Origin: Candidatus Bathyarchaeota archaeon
Lineage (GTDB): Archaea; Thermoproteota; Bathyarchaeia; Bathyarchaeales; Bathycorpusculaceae
NCBI GenBank assembly: GCA_014859805.1
Contig: JACUTN010000024.1
Coordinates: 1 to 10,883, forward strand
Length of the DNA: 10,883 bases
Direction of reading: 5' to 3'
Part shown: one piece after another, positions 1-4,877 of the stretch
Numbering within the stretch: position 1 is the stretch's first letter
Layout: each line of letters begins with the position of its first letter
Notes under the pieces: model-generated
The model's input: the letters and a program-made list of their open reading frames with translations, nothing else
Database searches by the model: none
What the model was told of the DNA's origin: nothing
Position numbers and translations under genes: made by a program

Positions 1-720
1 CCCGAAAAGATAAAGCTGGTTCAAGAAGCAGTGACAGATAAGCAGTTTGTAATCGCTGACGGCCATCATAGATACGAAACTGCTATTGCTTATAGGGATG
101 AAAGACGCAGACAAGAAGAATGGGCAGAAGATTCAGCGTTCAATTTTAGGATGAGTTACATGGTCCCTATTCAAGATGAAGGATTGATTGTTTTGCCAAC
201 ACATCGCCTTCTGAAAAAAATCAAGCTAACCGACAAAACTGTACAGGAGTTCAAAAAATTCTTTGCAGTGTCAGAAATTGAAGCCAACCCTGAAAATGTA
301 AGAAGTTTTCTGGAAAGCCGCACGAAGCATGCTTTCTGCCTTTATGATGGAAAAAAGGCTTATGGCTTGCTGTTAAAAGATGAAAAAACCGTTTCAGAGT
401 TCATGGATGTTGCTTGGTCAGATGAGTATCGTTCTCTTGACGTAACAATATTGAAAAACGTTATTTTCGAAACCATCATGAAAACTGGTGAACTAAAAAT
501 TGATGAGGACATGCTCTACGTAAGGTGGATCAAGAACGCCATGGAAAAAGTGGACAAACGAGAAGCTAAGCTGGCATTCTTAGTGAATTCAACGACTCCG
601 GAAACGGTTTTGAAGATGGCGCGAAAACATGAAAGGATGCCTGAAAAATCCACGGATTTCTATCCGAAAATGGTTTCAGGTTTCACGATGATGGACCTTT
701 CATTGGGCGAAAAACTTTAG
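1..720 (+). CDS. DUF1015 family protein, C-terminal part (5' end outside window)
   Basis: The frame is open from base 1, so the gene starts before the window; 239 residues are visible of a family that usually has about 400-430. The recognisable signature is the motif ADGHHRYETA at visible residues 19-28, the most conserved part of DUF1015 (PF06245). The valine codon GTG at 31 is internal, not a start. No biochemical role is established for the family. The DGHHR core resembles the DG-x-HR loop of the ParB/sulfiredoxin/SerK nucleotide-binding fold, but that link is my inference. The rest is mixed alpha/beta, with no membrane segment or signal peptide. A T7 run follows the stop (730-736), which would serve as an archaeal terminator. 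The next gene on the other strand converges on it. Confidence 0.85.
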   Translation, partial: PEKIKLVQEAVTDKQFVIADGHHRYETAIAYRDERRRQEEWAEDSAFNFRMSYMVPIQDEGLIVLPTHRLLKKIKLTDKTVQEFKKFFAVSEIEANPENVRSFLESRTKHAFCLYDGKKAYGLLLKDEKTVSEFMDVAWSDEYRSLDVTILKNVIFETIMKTGELKIDEDMLYVRWIKNAMEKVDKREAKLAFLVNSTTPETVLKMARKHERMPEKSTDFYPKMVSGFTMMDLSLGEKL

Positions 721-729
721 TCGTGACCC

Positions 730-736
730 TTTTTTT
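730..736 (+). terminator. T-run terminator after the DUF1015 gene
   Basis: Seven T residues start ten bases after the TAG stop. Archaeal RNA polymerase terminates at short T tracts without needing a hairpin. A candidate small ORF begins just downstream, so the run may be leaky or may separate two units. Confidence 0.45.
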
Positions 737-746
737 GGGAGTGCAC

Positions 747-827
747 ATGTCGAAACGTTGGCTTCAGAAATCTCGTAGAATATTTTGCTCTATCGAAAAA
801 CTGATTGAAAGGTTAAGAAGGTTCTAG
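747..827 (+). CDS. Candidate small basic ORF, 26 residues
   Basis: An ATG at 747 opens 26 codons ending in TAG at 825-827. GGGAGTG at 737-743 lies three to five bases upstream and would be an acceptable ribosome binding site. The product would begin MSKRWLQKSRR and end LIERLRRF, with nine Lys/Arg residues and an amphipathic-looking C-terminal helix. It sits between the DUF1015 gene and the convergent gene at 863-1237. No TATA box of its own is evident, so it would depend on read-through from the DUF1015 gene. An ORF this short is easily produced by chance; expression is unproven. Confidence 0.2.
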   Translation: MSKRWLQKSRRIFCSIEKLIERLRRF

Positions 828-843
828 ATCACAAAGGTGAAGC

Positions 844-854
844 GGTTAAAAACC
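844..854 (-). terminator. Short hairpin/T-run downstream of the 863-1237 gene
   Basis: On the minus strand this reads GGTTTTTAACC, a 4-bp stem containing a T5 run, eight bases beyond the TAA-proximal end of the minus-strand gene. It lies in the spacer where two transcripts converge and is a plausible weak terminator. Confidence 0.35.
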
Positions 855-862
855 TCCAGCTT

Positions 863-1237
863 TTAGTCTTTTGTTATTTCTCCAGTTAAGGTTTCAACTA
901 TGTCCGAGGCCAGTTCTATTAAGTTGTCTGCTTGTTTCATGGTTGTTTCTCCGTCTGCCTGTTTCAGCTGATTTAGTTCTTGCACTGTTTCTTCGATTCC
1001 AATGAGACATCTTAAAACTGGGTCGCTTATTGTCTGTGTTTTTTCTGATGTTTCTTTGATTATGTTTTCTATGAATGCTGGTTCTCCTAGGCTGTAGTAT
1101 ATGGCGTTTCGAGCTTTTCTTACGGCTTCTAAAACTAGGCTTGGCGCTATGTAGGGCATTTTTCTTGCGGCTTCAAGTTCTGCTTTTGCTTCACGTAAAT
1201 ACCGTAGTGCCCAGCTTCTTCTATAATCGTCCATCAT
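863..1237 (-). CDS. Small helical protein of unknown function downstream of S17e
   Basis: The product has 124 residues and is predicted almost wholly helical from its heptad-like spacing. Helix 1 spans about residues 8-27 (RYLREAKAELEAARKM), helix 2 about 33-50 (EAVRKARNAIYYSLG), then two further helices at 74-93 and 98-118. The first half resembles HEPN-type four-helix proteins, but the R-x4-6-H ribonuclease motif is absent, so I do not call it a HEPN nuclease. Two ATG codons stand in tandem at 1237 and 1234; GGGG lies about 8-11 bases upstream of the first. A TATA-like ttttaaaag at 1279-1287 would place transcription start near 1257, giving its own promoter overlapping the S17e stop. Co-transcription with S17e is also possible (51-bp gap). 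No signal peptide, no membrane segment. Confidence 0.75.
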   Translation of the reverse strand: MMDDYRRSWALRYLREAKAELEAARKMPYIAPSLVLEAVRKARNAIYYSLGEPAFIENIIKETSEKTQTISDPVLRCLIGIEETVQELNQLKQADGETTMKQADNLIELASDIVETLTGEITKD

Positions 1238-1278
1238 CAGTTTTCCCCTTTTTTCGCATCTGTTAGAAACTATACTTG

Positions 1279-1287
1279 TTTTAAAAG
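1279..1287 (-). promoter_or_regulatory. TATA-like box for the 863-1237 gene
   Basis: The minus strand reads AACC-TTTTAAAA, a plausible BRE plus TATA element, about 42 bases upstream of the ATG. It overlaps the stop codon of S17e. Confidence 0.35.
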
Positions 1288-1288
1288 G

Positions 1289-1513
1289 TTACTCGCCTTC
1301 TTCAATGCTTTCGTTTGGGGATGATGTTTGAGTTCCAGCAAAAACGTGTGTTATGTATCCTGCAATCTGGTTTCTGACTTTTGGCGTGGCTCCTTGTGTA
1401 AGCATGCTAACCGCTTGCTTGTTGCTTTTGAAATCGTGAGAAAATTTGTTGGGGAAGCGTCTGATAAGCTCCTTGGCTAGCCGCTTAACATGTTCTGTTC
1501 GCACGTTGCCCAA
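1289..1513 (-). CDS. rps17e: Small ribosomal subunit protein S17e (TTG start)
   Basis: A 74-residue component of the archaeal 30S subunit. After the initiator the sequence reads GNVRTEHVKRLAKELIRRFP, followed by NKF, DF..NK.AV, and the diagnostic TPKVRNQIAGYITH. These match the archaeal S17e pattern G-x-(I/V)-R..-K..A.EL..(R/K)YP..F...F..NK.......KVRN.IAGY. The open frame extends 27 codons further, to an ATG at 1594, but that extension (cysteines, tryptophan, no family match) is unlike any S17e. TTG at 1513 gives the standard N-terminus, with GGGGGA about 8-13 bases upstream on the minus strand. The C-terminal tail from about residue 58 is Ser/Thr/Glu-rich and variable in the family. The methyltransferase gene ends 83 bases upstream of this start. 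Confidence 0.9.
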   Translation of the reverse strand: MGNVRTEHVKRLAKELIRRFPNKFSHDFKSNKQAVSMLTQGATPKVRNQIAGYITHVFAGTQTSSPNESIEEGE

Positions 1514-1596
1514 ACTACAGTTTCCCCCAAGCACACTGCTGTTTCGCCTCCAGCATGTAAAGCCGTGTTGAAGTAAACGTTCATAAAACAACATGA

Positions 1597-2433
1597 CTAA
1601 ATTAACTTTACTCGTTTTGGCGTGCGTTGTGCCGTGATCTTGGTGGCTTCGATGACGATGGACTGGGGGACTCTGTAATGCTTTTTCATGGGATGATGGA
1701 CTCTAACCCCCTCTTCTAAGGGCTGAGGCTCGTCGAGTCCTGTGATGGCTAGTCCGTGTTTGGTCAGAGCGTTCACGTAGTCGGAAAGGGTTCGGTGAAA
1801 GCCTGTCGTCACGAAGTTGGATGGCAGTCGATCGTGTTTCCACTTGACGGTGTAGCTGTGTCTCCGTAAATAGTCGGTAATCCAGTAGTATAGGTACTCC
1901 TTCGAACCGTTTTCACGGAGGCGTGTCTTCCACCCGCCCACCACTTTCCCATCCACAATTCGAAATAGTGTGAAGCAAGGATGCTCTATCAAAACGACGA
2001 ATCTTCCCCCTGTCTTCAGAACGCGCGATGCCTCAGATATTGCCCCCTCGTAGTTCCGTATATCCAACAATGCCATGTAGCAGAATGCGACATCAAAGCT
2101 CTCGGATTCGAGCATGTTCAGATTCGCTGCATCAGCAACAAAGTACTTGACTCCCAAGGGATGTCTCTCTTCCTCCTCCACCGCTGCCTTGATCAAACCT
2201 TCACTAATGTCGATACCTGTAACTCCCGCACCAGCCTTCGCGAAAAATCTTGAAAAGTAACCCTCACCACAGCCCATATCAAGCACCTTCTTCCCTTCAA
2301 CGTTTCCAATCATCCGCTTTAATGCCGGGCCGTTCAGATATTCCGAGTAGTAATTCTTGCCGTTTCGAACGAACTCGACCCAGCTCTCGGCAGCCTCATT
2401 CCACTGCTTCTTGTCAGCCTCATCATATTCCAT
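1597..2433 (-). CDS. Class I SAM-dependent methyltransferase (Methyltransf_11/25 type)
   Basis: 278 residues. A Rossmann-type SAM-binding domain covers about residues 45-150: motif I is VLDMGCGEG (50-58), the acidic residue after strand 2 is D75 in GIDIS, motif II is around VADAANL (99-105), then SFDVAFC (112-118) and RVLKTGGRF (137-145). The C-terminal part contains TGFHRTLSDYVNAL and a following L-DEP, typical of small-molecule methyltransferases in this group. The acceptor substrate cannot be read from sequence. Start: ATG at 2433, with GGAG eight bases upstream. Sampled stretches are near 50-53% GC against about 43% in the neighbouring TatD gene, which hints at, but does not prove, later acquisition. 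The gene is not clearly in an operon with TatD (146-bp gap). Confidence 0.88.
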   Translation of the reverse strand: MEYDEADKKQWNEAAESWVEFVRNGKNYYSEYLNGPALKRMIGNVEGKKVLDMGCGEGYFSRFFAKAGAGVTGIDISEGLIKAAVEEEERHPLGVKYFVADAANLNMLESESFDVAFCYMALLDIRNYEGAISEASRVLKTGGRFVVLIEHPCFTLFRIVDGKVVGGWKTRLRENGSKEYLYYWITDYLRRHSYTVKWKHDRLPSNFVTTGFHRTLSDYVNALTKHGLAITGLDEPQPLEEGVRVHHPMKKHYRVPQSIVIEATKITAQRTPKRVKLI

Positions 2434-2579
2434 CCCATCCGCTCCACATTCTTGATAATTCAGACTATCTAAAATTAGTTTAGTATGCTAGCTTATTGAT
2501 GTTGTTTTATTCTCGTAGAAATTTTTTGTGGTGGACTGCTCGCTTTCTACTTCTAAATCTATGCAGAAGCCATTCCCAT

Positions 2580-3359
2580 TTAATTTAACTTTACTCCGAA
2601 GAATTCCTCAAAATTCTTAATTATTTGTGCAGCAACATCTTCAACATCCATGCTTTTGACTTCCGCTATTGCCTCAACAACTATTGGAATGAAAGCTGGC
2701 GTCGTCCTTTTACCCTTAAACGGACTTTTAAAAAAACGAACTGGCCCATCCGTTTCAGTCAACAAATTAGTTAGCGGCGTCCGCCTAACAACGTCACGAA
2801 TACCATTTGAATAAACCGTCGGCGCCCCCTCAGTAATATAATACCCATATTCCACGGCTTTAGTTAACGCGCTGACTGGTCTGCTGAACCAGTGTAGCAA
2901 CACCTTTCTTAGGTCATATGAGGGAAGCATCTCAACAATCTGGGCTGTCGTGCCCCGCGAGTGAATTATAACTGGCAAATCAAGATTTTCAGCCAACTTA
3001 AGCATACTGTCAAAAACCATCAGCTGTTTATCCCAAATCTTTGTATATTTATAGTCTAAGCCTATCTCTCCAATAGCCACTAAAGCCTTGTTCTGCTTCT
3101 GCGTTGAAATCAACTGTAACATCTGCTGAAGGTCATCCTCTGTCAAAGCCTTCACATTCCACGGATGAATGCCCAAGGCAGCATAAACCATCCCCGGATA
3201 CGTTTCAGCCAGTCTTAGGCTGCCAACACTTGTTTCGTAATCCATTGAATTCGAAACCAAAGCAACAACATTGGAATCCTTTGCTTCAGCAATTATCTCG
3301 TCTATATCTCCAGCATATTCCTTGTCTGAAAGATGTACATGGGCATCAACAAACTTCAT
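2580..3359 (-). CDS. tatD: TatD family metal-dependent hydrolase (putative DNase)
   Basis: 259 residues, the usual length for TatD. It has a TIM-barrel amidohydrolase fold with the metal ligands in order: H7 and H9 in DAHVHL, E98 in GEIGLDY, H133 in IIHSR, H156 in LLHWF, and D204 in TETDGP. GIHPW at 63-67 is also a family hallmark. TatD enzymes are cytosolic divalent-metal 3'-5' exonucleases or endonucleases linked to DNA repair and degradation; archaeal members are less studied, so the exact substrate is inferred. The ATG at 3359 places the metal-binding HxH at residues 7-9, as expected. A TATA-like box at 3397-3405 lies upstream; the Shine-Dalgarno signal is weak. Transcribed divergently from the histone gene. 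Confidence 0.9.
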   Translation of the reverse strand: MKFVDAHVHLSDKEYAGDIDEIIAEAKDSNVVALVSNSMDYETSVGSLRLAETYPGMVYAALGIHPWNVKALTEDDLQQMLQLISTQKQNKALVAIGEIGLDYKYTKIWDKQLMVFDSMLKLAENLDLPVIIHSRGTTAQIVEMLPSYDLRKVLLHWFSRPVSALTKAVEYGYYITEGAPTVYSNGIRDVVRRTPLTNLLTETDGPVRFFKSPFKGKRTTPAFIPIVVEAIAEVKSMDVEDVAAQIIKNFEEFFGVKLN

Positions 3360-3396
3360 CTTGAACCACGCTTTCGCTAGACTACGTTAGTTTTCC

Positions 3397-3405
3397 TTTT
3401 ATAAT
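3397..3405 (-). promoter_or_regulatory. TATA box for tatD
   Basis: The minus strand reads GGGAAATTATAAAAGG. The TATA core predicts transcription start near 3375 and a leader of about 16 bases before the tatD ATG. Confidence 0.45.
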
Positions 3406-3471
3406 TTCCCCTTTTATCTGAATCTTACTAAGCTTTAATGGAAGATTTTGGCAAATACAGAACAATAAACG

Positions 3472-3490
3472 TTAAATATTGCTTTAAATA
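3472..3490 (+). promoter_or_regulatory. TATA element(s) for the histone gene
   Basis: Two overlapping candidates are present: ttaaatat at 3472-3479, preceded by an A-rich BRE, and ctttaaata at 3482-3490. The first predicts transcription start near 3500, leaving room for the ribosome binding site GAGGAG at 3506-3511. The second would start transcription inside that site, so the first is preferred. Confidence 0.5.
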
Positions 3491-3516
3491 AAAAAAGAGG
3501 CTACAGAGGAGTCTTT

Positions 3517-3738
3517 ATGGCTGGTTTAGAATTAGCGGTTGCTCCAATGCACAGACTGTGCAAAAAAGCTGGAGCTGAGAGAGTAAGCGAAGCAGCAGCA
3601 AAAGAACTTGCAAAAGAACTGGAAAAAATAGGAATAAAAATTGCAAAAGAAGCTCTGGACTTAGCCATGTACGCTGGAAGAAAAACAATAAAAGCTAAAG
3701 ACATAGAGTTCGCAGCTGAAAAAACTATGCGCAAATAA
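3517..3738 (+). CDS. Archaeal histone (HMfB-like, single histone fold)
   Basis: 73 residues: one histone fold with three helices and no long tails. Key features: R13 in APMHRL, the A18-G19-A20-E21-R22-V23-S24 loop 1 motif, and R55-K56-T57-I58-K59 with D62 in loop 2. It aligns without gaps to HMfB with an offset of three. DNA-contacting Arg10, Arg19, Lys53 and Thr54 equivalents are kept, as is Gly16 (here G19), the residue needed for close stacking in extended histone-DNA fibres. Unusual positions: His49 of HMfB, which pairs with Asp59 at the dimer-dimer interface, is Tyr52 here; and Gly9 is His12. It should dimerise and wrap DNA in the nucleoid. GAGGAG lies five bases before the ATG, suggesting strong translation. 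A T-rich tract follows the gene. Confidence 0.95.
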   Translation: MAGLELAVAPMHRLCKKAGAERVSEAAAKELAKELEKIGIKIAKEALDLAMYAGRKTIKAKDIEFAAEKTMRK

Positions 3739-3740
3739 AC

Positions 3741-3761
3741 TCTTTCATTTTCTCTCTTTTT
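3741..3761 (+). terminator. T-rich terminator after the histone gene
   Basis: A pyrimidine-rich tract with a T3 and a T5 run begins three bases after the TAA stop. This is a typical archaeal termination region before the separately promoted S25e gene. Confidence 0.5.
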
Positions 3762-3790
3762 ATCCGGTAGACCAAAAACATACATCTGCG

Positions 3791-3810
3791 TATAAGAAAA
3801 TCCTATAAGT
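3791..3810 (+). promoter_or_regulatory. TATA region for S25e
   Basis: Two TATA-like words occur, tataagaaa at 3791-3799 and ctataagt at 3803-3810. They predict starts near 3820 or 3831. Both leave GAGGA at 3834-3838 as ribosome binding site, eight bases before the ATG. Confidence 0.4.
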
Positions 3811-3846
3811 AGCGTTTCTCACTTTCACAAGACGAGGAACCAATCT

Positions 3847-4167
3847 ATGGGTGGGAAAAAGAAACTCAGTCTAAAGCAAGTAGAACGCATGCAAACGAGG
3901 AAAGACAAACAGGAGAAAAAGAAAAAGGAGAAAACATCAGGGCTCAAAGAAAAGAAACCATCTGGCATAGTTCCGCCAGACCCGGAAAACGAAAAGATAA
4001 TGGGCGAACTGAAAAAAATGCGGGTTCTGACACCATACGCTGTGGCTTCACGTTTGAACGTGAGAATAAGCGCAGCGAAAGACTTCCTTGAGCAGCTAGA
4101 AAAACGTGGCGTGGTTAAAATGGTTTCAGGAAACCACACCCTAAAAATCTACAAAGCAGCAGACTAA
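3847..4167 (+). CDS. rps25e: Small ribosomal subunit protein S25e
   Basis: 106 residues. Residues 1-40 form a very basic Lys-rich extension (KDKQEKKKKEK and LKEKKPSG). Residues about 44-104 form the winged-helix domain, with the family signature LTPYAVASRLNVRISAAKDF at 61-80, then LE.L...G.V..V......IY. S25e sits on the 30S head; in eukaryotes it is near the E site and aids some initiation routes. It is found in TACK/Asgard archaea and eukaryotes but not Euryarchaeota, so it helps place this genome. ATG at 3847 is preceded by GAGGA. The unknown gene at 4226 follows 58 bases after the stop, in the same direction. Confidence 0.93.
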   Translation: MGGKKKLSLKQVERMQTRKDKQEKKKKEKTSGLKEKKPSGIVPPDPENEKIMGELKKMRVLTPYAVASRLNVRISAAKDFLEQLEKRGVVKMVSGNHTLKIYKAAD

Positions 4168-4225
4168 CTTAAAAATCCATTTTGCCCAACCTTTTCTTTA
4201 TCAACTGCTAGGGGTCAGAATCCAT

Positions 4226-4702
4226 TTGGAATTTCCAAAGAGAATCTACACAACTGAGGAGATAAAAGAAGCCCGAGAACTCATCAAGAAAGGCTACAAA
4301 CATCGTTTAAGAGTTAAGGGAAGCCTAATCTTCAAACAAAAAGTCAGACAAGCATTGAAACTTATCAAAACTGCAGATTGCTACATTTTTTTGAGAACGT
4401 ACATCAGAAGCATAGTGGAAATCGATGGTTTGACCCAACTCCGTGAAGCAGACGCTTCAATCTGGGCAAATAAGTACGCCGTGCAAAACCCGGTGGACGC
4501 AGCCAGTCTCTTCATTCAAAAAGCAAATCACATGAAAGAATATGTTGAAGGCAAGCTGTACTTTGGCGGTGCAGCAGAAACGCGTTCGGTTCAAAAACGC
4601 ATAGAATTCCTTAAAGCATTGAAAAAGAAAAGCCGAAACAAACAGGTAAAAGAAGAATGTGAAAGACTTTTGAAAAGCTGGAGAGAAAGCGTGTTTCTCT
4701 GA
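4226..4702 (+). CDS. Unrecognised basic helical protein, TTG start
   Basis: 158 residues; I do not recognise the family. It begins with TTG at 4226; no ATG or GTG stands in frame just upstream, and GGGGTCA at 4211-4217 is a well-placed ribosome binding site. The protein is rich in Lys/Arg and looks helical: an N-terminal basic region (residues 10-45, TTEEIKEARELIKKGYKHR and on), a central segment containing DGLTQLREADASIWANKYAV that looks like a conserved core, and a basic amphipathic C-terminus (about 125-155). No metal motif, P-loop, membrane segment or signal peptide is visible. The strong positive charge and the position 58 bases after S25e suggest an RNA- or ribosome-associated role, but that is inference. 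A TATA-like cttaaaaat at about 4170-4178 could give it a separate promoter. Confidence 0.8.
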   Translation: MEFPKRIYTTEEIKEARELIKKGYKHRLRVKGSLIFKQKVRQALKLIKTADCYIFLRTYIRSIVEIDGLTQLREADASIWANKYAVQNPVDAASLFIQKANHMKEYVEGKLYFGGAAETRSVQKRIEFLKALKKKSRNKQVKEECERLLKSWRESVFL

Positions 4703-4835
4703 TGACTACAAGCTCAAAGGTCAAGTTTCAACCAGAAATGTTCGGAGCCATATTTTGCAATATCAGATATGTTGATTTATGAAAGGCTCCATCACTAATA
4801 TTTTCCCGGATACAGATTCTATCAAGACTTCAGTT

Positions 4836-4857
4836 GGTGTCGCCGTTTGGCGATGTC
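4836..4857 (+). other. GC-rich hairpin between convergent genes
   Basis: TCGCC-GTTT-GGCGA forms a perfect 5-bp stem with a GNNN tetraloop at 4840-4853. On the plus strand it extends to nine pairs using three G-U wobbles (4836 with 4857). On the minus strand only the 5-bp core pairs. It lies 20 bases beyond the radical SAM stop and follows a minus-strand T5 run (4858-4862). It may act as a transcript end or 3' stabiliser for the plus-strand transcript. Confidence 0.4.
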
Positions 4858-4877
4858 AAAAATTCCGAAATAGATGT

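Noticed and set aside
31..33. GTG at 31 as the start of the DUF1015 gene
   Set aside because: The frame is open to the window edge, the family is much longer, and no ribosome binding site precedes it.
863..1237. HEPN toxin of a toxin-antitoxin pair
   Set aside because: The R-x4-6-H motif is missing and no nucleotidyltransferase partner is adjacent.
771..2520. Repeated 10-mer TCTCGTAGAA at 771-780 and 2511-2520
   Set aside because: Exact 10-base matches between two places are expected many times by chance in 10.9 kb, and the flanks do not extend the match convincingly.
3501..3785. 94-residue reading frame antisense to the histone gene
   Set aside because: It is a shadow of the histone, rich in Ser/Ala/Phe as expected from the reverse of a Lys/Ala/Glu-rich gene, with no ribosome binding site.
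3825..4139. 104-residue reading frame antisense to S25e
   Set aside because: The F/S/L-rich composition is the reverse complement of the Lys-rich S25e tail; no family match.
4702..4760. C/D box guide RNA starting at TGATGA (4702)
   Set aside because: No D box (CUGA) or D'/C' pair stands at suitable distances, and the TGA is simply the stop codon of the 4226-4702 gene.
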